DNA of 64,000 bases, taken from assembly GCA_033856255.1 (NCBI GenBank), contig JAWVFH010000054.1, positions 1 through 64,000 on the forward strand, written 5' to 3'. The position numbers and the translations under genes are program-made. The DNA is from WHSW01 sp033856255. GTDB lineage: Bacteria > Actinomycetota > Thermoleophilia > Solirubrobacterales > 70-9. Shown piece after piece: positions 31,210 through 39,503 of this stretch; within the stretch, counting starts at the first letter, position 1; the number at the start of each line of letters is the position of its first letter. The notes under the pieces were generated by a model. It ran no database searches. It was not told the DNA's origin and worked only from the letters and a program-made list of their open reading frames with translations.

Positions 31210-32286
31210 GTGACCCAGCAGCGACGGACGATCGCCCACCTCGACATGGATGCCTTCTACGTCGCGGTCGAGCTGCTGCGTCACCCTGAGCTGCGCGGCA
31301 AGCCGGTGATCGTCGCCGGCCGCGGCCCGCGGGCGGTGGTGACGACGGCCAGCTACGAGGCGCGGCCGTTCGGCGTCGGCTCGGCGATGCCCGTCGCCCA
31401 CGCCAAGCGCAGCTGCCCGGAGCTGGTCCACCTGCCGGTCGACATGGGCCACTACCGCGAGCGCTCGCGCGAGGTCATGGCGATCGTCGGCGAGCTCGGC
31501 GTACCGACCCAGCCCGCGTCGCTCGACGAGGTCTACATCGACCTCTCGCAGACGCCGGACCCGGTGGCGCGGATGAGCGGTGTCGTACGGGCGATTCGCG
31601 AGCGCCTCCAGCTGCACGCCTCGGTCGGGATCGGCCCCAACCGCCTGGTCGCAAAGGTCGCCTCCGACGCCGAGAAGCCACGCGGCTTCGTCATCCTCAC
31701 CCGCGAGCAGGCGGCGCGGCGGTTCGCCCCGGAGCCGGCGCGGCTGATCCCCGGGATCGGGCCGAAGACGGCCGAGCGCCTCGAGGCGCTCGGCGTGAGG
31801 ACGATCGGCGACCTGCAGGCCTACCCCGCGGACGAGCTCGTGCGCCGGTTCGGCAACAGCCACGGGCGCGGCCTGCACGAGCGCGCGCACTTCCACGACG
31901 ACTCGGCGGTCGAGCGGGGCGAGCTCAAGTCGCGCTCCGTCGAGACCACGTTCGACTACGACATAGCCGACCGCGGGCGGCTGGAGAGCATCCTCGCCGA
32001 GCAGGCGGCGCGGCTGGCCGGCGAGCTGCGCGAGCGCCGGCTCCGCGGCCGCACGATCGGGATCAAGGTCCGCCTCGACGACTGGACCACGGTCACCCGG
32101 GTGCAGACCGTCGAGAAGCCGACCAATGACGACGCCGTGATCTCGGCCACGGCGCTGTCGCTGCTGCGCGCCTACGACCCGCCGCGGCCGGTGCGCCTGC
32201 TCGGCGTCCGCGTCGCCGCCTTCGGAGAGGCCGAGCGATCGGCGCCGGGCGAGCCCGAGGCGCTCAGCCTGCTGCCCGCGGCCTGA
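31210..32286 (+). CDS. dinB: DNA polymerase IV (Y-family)
   Basis: Translesion DNA polymerase of 358 residues. Palm motifs are IAHLDMDAFYVAVELLRHPE with the first catalytic aspartates, SYEARPFGVGSAMPVAHAKR, and PASLDEVYIDLS with the DE pair; then KVASDAEKPRG and the helix-hairpin-helix IPGIGPKTAERLEALGVRTI. The little-finger domain follows (SVETTFDYDI...). The C-terminus ends SLLPAA without a recognisable beta-clamp motif. GTG 31210 is the natural start; the longer open frame upstream passes through the inverted repeat and is rejected. No SOS box was seen. Confidence 0.94.
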   Translation: MTQQRRTIAHLDMDAFYVAVELLRHPELRGKPVIVAGRGPRAVVTTASYEARPFGVGSAMPVAHAKRSCPELVHLPVDMGHYRERSREVMAIVGELGVPTQPASLDEVYIDLSQTPDPVARMSGVVRAIRERLQLHASVGIGPNRLVAKVASDAEKPRGFVILTREQAARRFAPEPARLIPGIGPKTAERLEALGVRTIGDLQAYPADELVRRFGNSHGRGLHERAHFHDDSAVERGELKSRSVETTFDYDIADRGRLESILAEQAARLAGELRERRLRGRTIGIKVRLDDWTTVTRVQTVEKPTNDDAVISATALSLLRAYDPPRPVRLLGVRVAAFGEAERSAPGEPEALSLLPAA

Positions 32287-32287
32287 G

Positions 32288-32494
32288 CTAGACGACCGCG
32301 AAGAGGATCACGTACAGGATCAGGCCGAGGGCCGAGACGGTGCCGACGATCCAGGCGGAGCGCTCGTCGCCGCGGGAGGCGAAGACGAGCGCGCCGACCA
32401 TGCCGGCGATCGGAAGGAGGAGGCCGCCGACGGCGCCGGCGATCACGTAGTTGCGGTACTTGCGGTCCGTGCGGGGCGGGTCGGGGGCGGTCAT
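32288..32494 (-). CDS. Small two-helix membrane protein, 68 residues
   Basis: A short protein (MTAPDPPRTDRKYRNYVIAG) with two hydrophobic segments, VIAGAVGGLLLPIAGMVGAL and WIVGTVSALGLILYVILFAV, joined by a charged loop ASRGDERSA. It ends one base from the convergent dinB stop and starts six bases after the aldo/keto reductase stop, so it probably closes the mmsA-AKR operon. No known family; function unknown. Confidence 0.6.
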   Translation of the reverse strand: MTAPDPPRTDRKYRNYVIAGAVGGLLLPIAGMVGALVFASRGDERSAWIVGTVSALGLILYVILFAVV

Positions 32495-32500
32495 CTGCTC

Positions 32501-33265
32501 TCAGGCATCCCCGGCGAGGCGCTGGAACTGCTCGTCGGAGAGCTCGACGTCGAGGGCCCCCAGATTCTCGCGCAGATGCTCGATCGACCGCGTGCCCGGG
32601 ATCGGCAGCATCGCCGGCGAGCGCTTCAGCAGCCAGGCGAGCTTGACCTGGTGCGCGGTCGCGCCGGTCTCGGCGGCGACCTCCTCGATCGCCGCCGTAT
32701 CGCCGCCGCGAAGCGGGAAGAAGGGGACGAAGAGGATCTCGCGCTCGGCGCAGAAGTCGACCACCTCGCCGTCCGTGTGGGTCCCGAGGTTGAACTCGTT
32801 CTGGACCGCGGCGATCGGGACCACCGCCTGGGCGAGCTGGATCTGCTCGATCGAGACCTCGGAGACGCCGACCTGCTTGATCCGGCCCATGGTCCGGTAC
32901 TCGGCGATCACGGAGACCAGCGCCTCGATCGAGTACAGGGGATCGACCCGGTGCAGGTAGTAGAGCTCGATCGTCTCGGTCCGCAACCGCTCGAGGCTCT
33001 CCTCGATCTGCTCGCGCAGGCCGTCCGGGCCCGTGCCGCTGACGTAGCCGCCCTTGGTAGCGACCGTCAGCCCGGGCTTGAACGGCGCCAGCGTCGCCCC
33101 GATCGTCGCCTCGCTCTCGCCGCTGGTGTAGAGGTGGGCGGTGTCGATGAAGTCGACGCCGGCCGCCACCGCCTGCTCGAGGAAGTCTCGGTTGGCCGGG
33201 GTGTCGGTGAGCCGGTTCGTGCCCAGGCCGATCCGGGTCGGTTGCTTGTCGCCAAGGTAGCTCAC
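32501..33265 (-). CDS. Aldo/keto reductase
   Basis: NADPH-dependent TIM-barrel reductase of 254 residues. The catalytic tetrad is visible: Asp in GVDFIDTAHLYTSGESE together with Tyr of the same segment, Lys in VATKGGY, and His in YYLHRVDPL. The cofactor end shows MLPIPGTRSIEHLRENLGAL. It likely reduces an aldehyde or ketone. Its start overlaps the MmsA-type dehydrogenase stop (ATGA), so the two act in one operon, perhaps offering alternative fates for the same aldehyde. Confidence 0.88.
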   Translation of the reverse strand: MSYLGDKQPTRIGLGTNRLTDTPANRDFLEQAVAAGVDFIDTAHLYTSGESEATIGATLAPFKPGLTVATKGGYVSGTGPDGLREQIEESLERLRTETIELYYLHRVDPLYSIEALVSVIAEYRTMGRIKQVGVSEVSIEQIQLAQAVVPIAAVQNEFNLGTHTDGEVVDFCAEREILFVPFFPLRGGDTAAIEEVAAETGATAHQVKLAWLLKRSPAMLPIPGTRSIEHLRENLGALDVELSDEQFQRLAGDA

Positions 33266-34725
33266 CAGCGCGAGCTGACGACCTTCTTGCGGGTGTAGAA
33301 CTCGACCGCGTCGCGGCCGTTGGCGTGCAGGTCGCCGTCGATCGAGTCCTTCCAGCCCGAGAACGGAAACCAGGCGACCGGCGCCGCGACCCCGACGTTG
33401 ACGCCGAGCATCCCCGCCTGCGCGCCCCAGCGGTAGGCGCGGGCGGCGGCGCCCGAGGTGGTGAATATCGAGCCGGCGTTGCCGTAGCGTGAGCCGTTCG
33501 CGAACTCGAGCGCCGCGTCGAGGTCGTCGGCCCGGATCACGGTCAGCAGCGGCCCGAAGAGCTCCTCGCGCGCCAGAGCTGACTGAGTGTCATCGGTGAC
33601 CACGATCGAGGGGCCGATCAAAGTCCCGCCCGGCCCGGGGTCGCGGCGCCCGTCGAGGACGACCTCGTCGTCGCCGGCGGCGGCGGCCTCGATCGCCGCC
33701 TCGATCCGGTCGCGCGCCTCCGGTCCGACCAGCGGGCAGACCTCGACGCCGTCGCGGTCGCCCGGCCCGACACCGAGGCCCGCCGCCGCCTCGGCAAGCG
33801 CCTCGAGCGCCCGGTCCTGCTCGGCTCGGGTTCCGACCAGGACGGCGACCGAGCCGGCCAGGCAGCGCTGGCCGCCGGCCCCGAAGGCCGACGACATGAT
33901 CGCCGGTACGGTGACATCGAGGTCGGCGTCGGGCATCACGATCAACGAGTTCTTGGCGCCCCCGAGCGCCTGGAAACGCTTGCCGTTGGCGGCCGATCGC
34001 TCGGCGATGTAGCGCGCCGTCTTCGCCTGGCCGACGAACGAGATCGCGTCGATCTCGGGGTGGTCGAGCAGACCGTCGACCGCGCCGTGGGCACCGTGTA
34101 CGAGATTGAGCACCCCGTCGGGGAGCTCGTCGATCCCCTCGATCAGCTCGAAGATCAGCTCCGCGGGGCGCGGGTCTCGCTCGGAAGGCTTGAGGATGAA
34201 CGTGTTGCCGCAGGCGACCGCGTAGGGCAGGAACCAGAGGGGGATCATCGCCGGGAAGTTGAACGGCGTGATCGCCGCGACGACGCCCACCGGCTGGCGC
34301 ACGAGCTCGACGTCGACGCCGCCGCCGACGCCCTCGAGGTTCTCGCCCTTGAGCAGGTGCGGGATCCCGCACGCCGCCTCGGTGGACTCGATCCCGCGCA
34401 GGACCTCCCCGCGAGCGTCGGTGAGCGTCTTGCCCATGTCCTCGGTGACCAGTCGCGCGAGCTCCTCGCGGTGTTCCCAGAGCGCCGCGCGCAGGGCGAT
34501 CACCGCCCGGGCGCGCTTCTGCACGGCCTCCGCGCGCCAGCCCGCGAACGCCTCGCGCGCCGCCCGCGCGGCTGCGTCGACGTCGGCCGGGCCCGAGAGC
34601 GGCACCATGGCGGTGAGCTCGCCGGTGGCCGGATTTCGGTCCTCGAGCGTGCCGTCGCCGGCAGCCTCCACCCAGCCGCCGCCGATGTAGTTGCGCAGGG
34701 TCCGGGTCGCCGATTCGGTCTCCAT
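33262..34725 (-). CDS. mmsA: Methylmalonate-semialdehyde dehydrogenase-type aldehyde dehydrogenase
   Basis: A 487-residue ALDH of the CoA-acylating MmsA group. The active-site cysteine is in GAGGQRCLAGSVAVLV near residue 285; TPFNFPAMIPLWFLPYAVAC and the C-terminal FPFSGWKDSIDGDLHANGRD block ending in TRKKVVSSRW are hallmarks of MmsA rather than other ALDHs. The usual catalytic glutamate motif is replaced, also as in MmsA. It should turn malonate- or methylmalonate-semialdehyde into acetyl- or propionyl-CoA, as in valine, beta-alanine or inositol breakdown. ATG 34725 is preferred over GTG 34734. It is first in an operon with the reductase. Confidence 0.9.
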   Translation of the reverse strand: METESATRTLRNYIGGGWVEAAGDGTLEDRNPATGELTAMVPLSGPADVDAAARAAREAFAGWRAEAVQKRARAVIALRAALWEHREELARLVTEDMGKTLTDARGEVLRGIESTEAACGIPHLLKGENLEGVGGGVDVELVRQPVGVVAAITPFNFPAMIPLWFLPYAVACGNTFILKPSERDPRPAELIFELIEGIDELPDGVLNLVHGAHGAVDGLLDHPEIDAISFVGQAKTARYIAERSAANGKRFQALGGAKNSLIVMPDADLDVTVPAIMSSAFGAGGQRCLAGSVAVLVGTRAEQDRALEALAEAAAGLGVGPGDRDGVEVCPLVGPEARDRIEAAIEAAAAGDDEVVLDGRRDPGPGGTLIGPSIVVTDDTQSALAREELFGPLLTVIRADDLDAALEFANGSRYGNAGSIFTTSGAAARAYRWGAQAGMLGVNVGVAAPVAWFPFSGWKDSIDGDLHANGRDAVEFYTRKKVVSSRW

Positions 34726-34791
34726 GGCGCCCACGGTCCGATGCTAGCGCCGTCACGCTTCAGGGCGGGGTCGCGCGGGTAGGCACGAGGC

Positions 34792-35298
34792 GTGGAAGAG
34801 GAGAAGCGCGAGGTCACCTCCGAGCAGGCCGCACGCCGCCACGAGTCCGAGGAGGAGCGGCTCGACCGCAACCTCGACGAGCTGCTGCAGGGACTGCGCG
34901 TCGCCCTGCCGGGGATCCAGGTCCTGTTCGCCTTCCTGCTCGTGGTCCCGTTCCAGCAGGGCTGGGTCAAGGTGACCGATTTCGAGCGGACCGTCTACTA
35001 CGTCACGCTGGTGCTCACCGCCTGCGCGTGCGTCTGCCTGATCGCGCCCACCGCTCGCCACCGGATCCGGTTTCGCAATCTCGACAAGGAGTGGATCGTG
35101 CGCAGCTCCAACCGGCTGGCGATCGCCGGTCTGGCGCTGATGGGGGCGGCGATCTGCGGCGTCCTGCTGCTCGTCAGCCACGTCGTCTACGACAGCGCCG
35201 TGGTCGGGATCGTGCCGGCCGCGGTCGGCGCCCTGATCCTCTGGTTCTGGTTCGGAGCTCCGTTGCTGCGCGATCTGCGCGACCGCGACGCGAGCTAG
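34792..35298 (+). CDS. DUF6328 family membrane protein
   Basis: A 168-residue protein with an acidic, charged N-terminus (EEEKREVTSEQAARRHESEE) and four hydrophobic segments. The block EERLDRNLDELLQGLRVALP followed by GIQVLFAFLLVVPFQQ and LIAPTARHRIRFR resembles the DUF6328 family of actinobacteria, sometimes annotated as a sodium:proton antiporter-like protein without proof. It stands alone, overlapping the convergent potC-like stop by four bases. Function unknown. Confidence 0.7.
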   Translation: MEEEKREVTSEQAARRHESEEERLDRNLDELLQGLRVALPGIQVLFAFLLVVPFQQGWVKVTDFERTVYYVTLVLTACACVCLIAPTARHRIRFRNLDKEWIVRSSNRLAIAGLALMGAAICGVLLLVSHVVYDSAVVGIVPAAVGALILWFWFGAPLLRDLRDRDAS

Positions 35299-36158
35299 CC
35301 GCCGGCGATCCCGGGCGCCGGGGGTAGCGCAGCGGGGAGCGGGGCGTCGCCCTCCTGGTCGGGGCGCACCGCGGCCAGCTTCTCGGCCCGGCCCTGCTGC
35401 CAGACGGTGAACACCATCGCCACCACGGTGACGGCGAACAGCAGCGTCGCGATCACGTTGACCTCGACCGGGATCCCGCGCTGGGCGGCGCCGAAGATGT
35501 AGAGGGGGAAGGTGACCGTGGTCCCCGAGTTGAAGTTCGAGATCACGAAGTCGTCGATCGAGAGCGCGAAGCAGAGCATCGCCGCACCGGCGATCCCGGG
35601 CATGATCAGCGGCAGCGTGACCTTGCGGAAGGTCGTGAACGCGTTCGCCCCGAGGTCGCGGGCCGCCTCCTCCAGCCTGCGGTCGAAGCCGATCAGCCGC
35701 GAGCGCACGACGACGACGACGAAGCTGATGCAGAACATCACGTGGGCGATCAACAGGGTCGTGAAGCCGAGCGCGATCCCGTAGACGAGGAACATCGAGA
35801 GCAGCGCCGCTCCGATCACCACCTCCGGCGTCGCCATCGGGATCACGATCAGGAAGTTCGCCGACCGGCGTCCGAAGAACTCGTAGCGGACGAGCGCCAG
35901 CGCGATCATCGTCCCCAGGACGGTCGCGATCAGGGTCGCCAGGGCGGCCAGCTCGAGGCTCTTGAGCAGCGCATCGTTGAGCTCCGGGATCCCGAAGGCG
36001 TTCTTCCAGTGCTCGAGCGTGAACCCGACCCAGGTGAAGTTGTAGCGGCCGGTCGGGTCGTTGAACGAGAAGCCGATGATCACCGCGATCGGCAGGAGCA
36101 TGTAGAACACCGCCAGGACGGCGAAGGCCATCAGCCCGTTTCGCTTCAGCCAACTCAC
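35295..36158 (-). CDS. potC: Polyamine-type ABC transporter permease (PotC-like), cluster 1
   Basis: A 287-residue inner permease subunit with six membrane segments. The coupling loop AARDLGANAFTTFRKVTLPL is the EAA motif that docks on the ATPase; helix 1 is GLMAFAVLAVFYMLLPIAVI. The sequence SFNDPTGRYNFTWVGFTLEHW is typical of PotC of spermidine/putrescine systems. It starts four bases inside the PotB-like stop (ATGA overlap). With PotA, PotD and PotB upstream it forms a complete importer; exact amine specificity is not determined. Confidence 0.9.
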   Translation of the reverse strand: MSWLKRNGLMAFAVLAVFYMLLPIAVIIGFSFNDPTGRYNFTWVGFTLEHWKNAFGIPELNDALLKSLELAALATLIATVLGTMIALALVRYEFFGRRSANFLIVIPMATPEVVIGAALLSMFLVYGIALGFTTLLIAHVMFCISFVVVVVRSRLIGFDRRLEEAARDLGANAFTTFRKVTLPLIMPGIAGAAMLCFALSIDDFVISNFNSGTTVTFPLYIFGAAQRGIPVEVNVIATLLFAVTVVAMVFTVWQQGRAEKLAAVRPDQEGDAPLPAALPPAPGIAGG

Positions 36159-37021
36159 GCCGGCGCCTCCTCCTCGCCCATCAGCGCCTCCGAGCCGGCG
36201 AAGCGGATGTAGATGAGGACGATCGCCATGATCCCCGCCATCAGCACGAACGAGAGCGCCGCCGCCGACGGGTAGCTGCGCTGGGTGATGTAGAGCGACT
36301 GGATCGTGTTGCCGATCATCCTGTTGTTCGGACCGCCGAGGAAGAAGGCGTTGACGTAGTCCCCCATCGCCGGGATGAAGGTGAGCAGCGTGCCGGCGAC
36401 TATCCCCGGCGCGGTCAGCGGCAGCGTCACCTTGCGAAAGGCGGTGCGCCCGTTCGCGTACAGGTCGCCGGCGGCCTCGATCAATCGCTGGTCGATCCGC
36501 TCGAGGCTCGCGTACAGCGGCAGGATCATGAACGGGAGGAAGTTGTAGGTGAGCCCCGCGATCACCGCCGGGGCGGTCGCGAGCACCCGCCCGCCGTCGG
36601 GGACGACGCCGATCGTCTTCAGGAAGTCGACGACCGGGCTCTGGTCGGAGAGGATCGTCTCCCAGGCGAGCGTGCGGATCAGGTAGGTGGTGAAGAACGG
36701 GGCGATCACCGCCAGGAGCAGAAGGTTGCGGTACTTGCCGGCCTTGAAGGCGATCGCGTAGGCGACCGGGTAGCCGATCAGCAGGCAGAGCACCGTCGCC
36801 GCGCCGGCGTACTCCAGCGAGCGCACGAACTGGTAGTCATAGAGCGACAGGCTGTCGGAGAAGTTCGACCAGTCCCAGTCGAAGCTGAACCCCTGCTCGA
36901 GCGAGTCGCCCCCGTACAGCGACAGCTTGCCCGAGTAGTAGAGGGGGATGACGAAGAAGACGATCAGCCAGAGCAGCCCCGGAGCGATCAGCAGGTACGG
37001 GGTCAGTCGGCGCCGCCTCAT
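36155..37021 (-). CDS. potB: Polyamine-type ABC transporter permease (PotB-like), cluster 1
   Basis: A 288-residue permease from ATG 37021 (MRRRRLTPYLLIAPGLLWLI). Six hydrophobic segments are seen; the EAA loop is AAGDLYANGRTAFRKVTLPL near residue 190. The region TTYLIRTLAWETILSDQSPV matches PotB. Its start overlaps the PotD-like stop by four bases and its stop overlaps the PotC-like start, showing tight coupling. The longer open frame to 37342 is a shadow inside potD. Confidence 0.9.
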   Translation of the reverse strand: MRRRRLTPYLLIAPGLLWLIVFFVIPLYYSGKLSLYGGDSLEQGFSFDWDWSNFSDSLSLYDYQFVRSLEYAGAATVLCLLIGYPVAYAIAFKAGKYRNLLLLAVIAPFFTTYLIRTLAWETILSDQSPVVDFLKTIGVVPDGGRVLATAPAVIAGLTYNFLPFMILPLYASLERIDQRLIEAAGDLYANGRTAFRKVTLPLTAPGIVAGTLLTFIPAMGDYVNAFFLGGPNNRMIGNTIQSLYITQRSYPSAAALSFVLMAGIMAIVLIYIRFAGSEALMGEEEAPA

Positions 37022-38163
37022 CCGTTGACCGCCGTCTCGAACGCCTGCGTGACCTCCTGCTCGGCCTTGCCGGTCAGCGCCGGGGCGGTGTCGCACGGGG
37101 CGAGGAACTTGTCGGAGGGAAAGATCAGGTTGTTGCCGGCCAGCTCCGGGTCGTCCTGGGCCAGAACCTCCTTCGTCCCGGCGACTGGCGAGACGTAGTT
37201 GACGTAGGCCTCGATCTGGGCCTCGTGGACGGGGTCGTAGACGTAGTTCATGAACGCCTCCGCCGCCGTCGGGTTCGGCGCCCCGACGGGGATCACCATG
37301 TTGTCGGACCACACCATGCAGCCCTCCTCGGGCATCCTCCACTCGATGTTCGGGTCGTCGGCCTGCAGCTGGACCGCGTCGCCGGACCAGCCGATCACCG
37401 CGGTCGCGTCGCCGGAGGCGAGGTCACGGGCGTAGTCGTTGCCGGTGAAGCGGCGGATCTGGCCCGACCGGGCGGCGTCCTGGATCTTCGCGACGGCCGC
37501 CAGCCAGTCGTCGGTCGTCGCCTGGCCGAGGTCGACCCCCATGCACTTCATCACCAGGGGCACCGTGTCGCGCATCTCGGTCAGCATCTCGACCTTGCCC
37601 GCGTATTGGGGGTCGAAGAGATCGCAGATCGAGGTTACGTCCGGGGCCAGGTCCTTGCGGACGACGATCCCGGTGAGGCCCGTCTGCCACGGCATCGAGT
37701 AGTCGCGGTTAGGGTCGAACGGCGGGTTCTGAAGGCTGGGGACGAGGTTCTTGTAGTTGTTCAGCATCGCCGTCTTGTCGAAGTTCTGCAGGTAGCCGAG
37801 CTCGTGCATCTTGTTCGCCATCCAGTCCGTGACGACGAAGATCGAACGCCCACCCGACTCGCCCTGGTCGAGCTGTGGCTGGACCTTGCCGAAGAACTCG
37901 GCGTTGTCGTTGACGTCCTCGATGTACTTGACCGAGATCCCGGTCTTCGCCTCGAAGTCGCCGATCGTCTCCTTGTCGATGTAGAGCGGCCAGTTGGAGA
38001 TCGTCAACTCGCCGGACGGCTTGCCGGAGGCGTCGACGGTCTGAACGTCACCCGTCTGCGGCCCACCGATCACGGCCTGCTCGCAGCCCGTGAAGACCAG
38101 CGCCCCCAGCAGGCCGCAGAGGGCGATCGCGGGGCGCCACCGCTTACGTCGCGGCCTGCTCAC
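37018..38163 (-). CDS. potD: Polyamine-type ABC transporter substrate-binding lipoprotein (PotD-like), cluster 1
   Basis: A 381-residue lipoprotein. After a basic start (MSRPRRKRWRPAIALCGLLG) the lipobox LVFTGC places the lipidated cysteine near residue 27. Binding-domain landmarks are LTISNWPLYIDKETIGDFEA, DNAEFFGKVQPQLDQGESGG, LTGIVVRKDLAPDVTSICDL and AVIGWSGDAVQLQADDPNIE, as in PotD/PotF. It closely resembles the orphan binding protein at 53968-55113, so the two are recent paralogues. Its N-terminal codons overlap the PotA-like 3' end by 20 bases. Confidence 0.92.
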   Translation of the reverse strand: MSRPRRKRWRPAIALCGLLGALVFTGCEQAVIGGPQTGDVQTVDASGKPSGELTISNWPLYIDKETIGDFEAKTGISVKYIEDVNDNAEFFGKVQPQLDQGESGGRSIFVVTDWMANKMHELGYLQNFDKTAMLNNYKNLVPSLQNPPFDPNRDYSMPWQTGLTGIVVRKDLAPDVTSICDLFDPQYAGKVEMLTEMRDTVPLVMKCMGVDLGQATTDDWLAAVAKIQDAARSGQIRRFTGNDYARDLASGDATAVIGWSGDAVQLQADDPNIEWRMPEEGCMVWSDNMVIPVGAPNPTAAEAFMNYVYDPVHEAQIEAYVNYVSPVAGTKEVLAQDDPELAGNNLIFPSDKFLAPCDTAPALTGKAEQEVTQAFETAVNG

Positions 38164-39262
38164 CCACCGACTCCCTGACCACGTGGATGTGCTCGGGCGC
38201 CCACGACAGCCGCACGTCCGTGCCGCCGCCCGGCAGCCGCGACCGCTCGGCCTCGTCGGCGTTGGGGATCAGCACGGTCATCCTGACATCCCCGGCCAGC
38301 CGGACGATGATCTGCGTCGCCGTGCCGAGGAAGACGGAGCTCTCGACCTGCCCGTCGACCTGCGGCCAGCCGTCTCGCGGCGGGTCGTCCTTGCGGTCCA
38401 GCCTCAGCTTCTCGGGGCGGACGACCGCGTGGCAGCGCTCGCCCATCGTCAGCCCGTCGGCCGGAGCCTCGATCTCGACCCCGGTGTCGAGCTTCACCCG
38501 TGAGGTCGATCCGTTGGCCTGGACCACGTGGCCCGGCATCAGGTTGGAGACGCCGATGAAGCCGGCGACGAAGGTGGTCGCCGGGCGTTCGTAGACCGCC
38601 TCCGGCTCGTCGCACTGCTCGACCCGGCCGCGGTTCATGACCGCGATCCGGTCGGACATCGTCAGCGCCTCCTCCTGGTCGTGGGTGACGTAGACGAAGG
38701 TGATCCCGACGTCGCGCTGGATCCGCTTCAGCTCCAGCTGCAGCCCCTTGCGCAGCTTCAGGTCCAGCGCTCCGAGCGGCTCGTCGAGCAGCAGGACCTT
38801 CGGCAGGTTGACGAGCGCCCGCGCCAGGGCCACCCGCTGCTGCATGCCGCCGGAGAGCTGGTTCGGGCGCCGGTTGCCCTCGGCCGCGAGCCCGACCCGC
38901 TCCAGCTCGGCCGCCACCCGGCGCTCGATCTCGTCCTTGGCGACCTTCTTGCGCTCGAGCCCGAAGGCCACGTTCTCGGCCACGCTCAGGTGGGGGAACA
39001 GCGCGTAGCTCTGGAACACGGTGTTGGTCGGGCGCCGGTGGGGCGGAAGCCCGGCGACGTCGGCGCCGTCGATCCTGATCGCGCCGGTGGTCGGCTGCTC
39101 GAAGCCGGCGACCATCCGCAGCGTCGTGGTCTTCCCGCAGCCGGATGGCCCGAGCATCGTGAAGAACTCGCCCTCGGCGATCTCGAGGTCCATCTCGCGA
39201 ACCGCGACGAAGTCACCGAAGGCCTTCGAGACGCCCGCCAGGTGCACGCTCGCTTCGCTCAA
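38144..39262 (-). CDS. potA: Polyamine-type ABC transporter ATP-binding protein (PotA-like), cluster 1
   Basis: A 372-residue ATPase, first gene of the cluster. Walker A is GPSGCGKTTTLRMVAG near residue 38; signature LSGGMQQRVALARAL; Walker B VLLLDEPLGALDLKLRK; switch histidine in FVYVTHDQEEALTMSDRIAV. The C-terminal 120 residues form the TOBE regulatory domain (GVSNLMPGHVV, CHAVVRPEKLRL). Start MSEASVHLAGVSKAFGDFVA. It powers uptake through PotB/PotC. Transcription begins in the 241-bp region shared with the divergent aminotransferase operon. Confidence 0.92.
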   Translation of the reverse strand: MSEASVHLAGVSKAFGDFVAVREMDLEIAEGEFFTMLGPSGCGKTTTLRMVAGFEQPTTGAIRIDGADVAGLPPHRRPTNTVFQSYALFPHLSVAENVAFGLERKKVAKDEIERRVAAELERVGLAAEGNRRPNQLSGGMQQRVALARALVNLPKVLLLDEPLGALDLKLRKGLQLELKRIQRDVGITFVYVTHDQEEALTMSDRIAVMNRGRVEQCDEPEAVYERPATTFVAGFIGVSNLMPGHVVQANGSTSRVKLDTGVEIEAPADGLTMGERCHAVVRPEKLRLDRKDDPPRDGWPQVDGQVESSVFLGTATQIIVRLAGDVRMTVLIPNADEAERSRLPGGGTDVRLSWAPEHIHVVRESVGEQAAT

Positions 39263-39503
39263 ACCCGCCTCTCCTCTTCAGACAACGCTGCCGATGCGCG
39301 GACGCCGTTCAGGCTAAGTCGCGCGGCCCGCGGATGCAAGGAGCAAAACCCCCAAAACGTCCAACGAGCGTTGTACAGGTTGTATGAAGAGAATCCGCGA
39401 TGTTGAACCGAATCCCGGTTGAGATCGAGGCTGGCGATGGATACGGTTGTACGGAACGTCGAGGCATGCTGGACCACCGGTCCCAGCTGACGGAAGGAGA
39501 CAG
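39263..39503. promoter_or_regulatory. Divergent control region between potA cluster 1 and the aminotransferase operon
   Basis: This 241-bp gap is AT-richer than its surroundings. It carries GTTGTAC at 39370-39376, GTTGTAT at 39379-39385 (nine-base spacing, same orientation) and a third GTTGTAC at 39446-39452. Repeated heptamers between a polyamine importer and a polyamine-type catabolic operon that includes its own PucR regulator make them candidate PucR operators. GAAGGAGA (39493-39500) is the ribosome site of the aminotransferase. No terminator or small gene was recognised. Confidence 0.5.
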
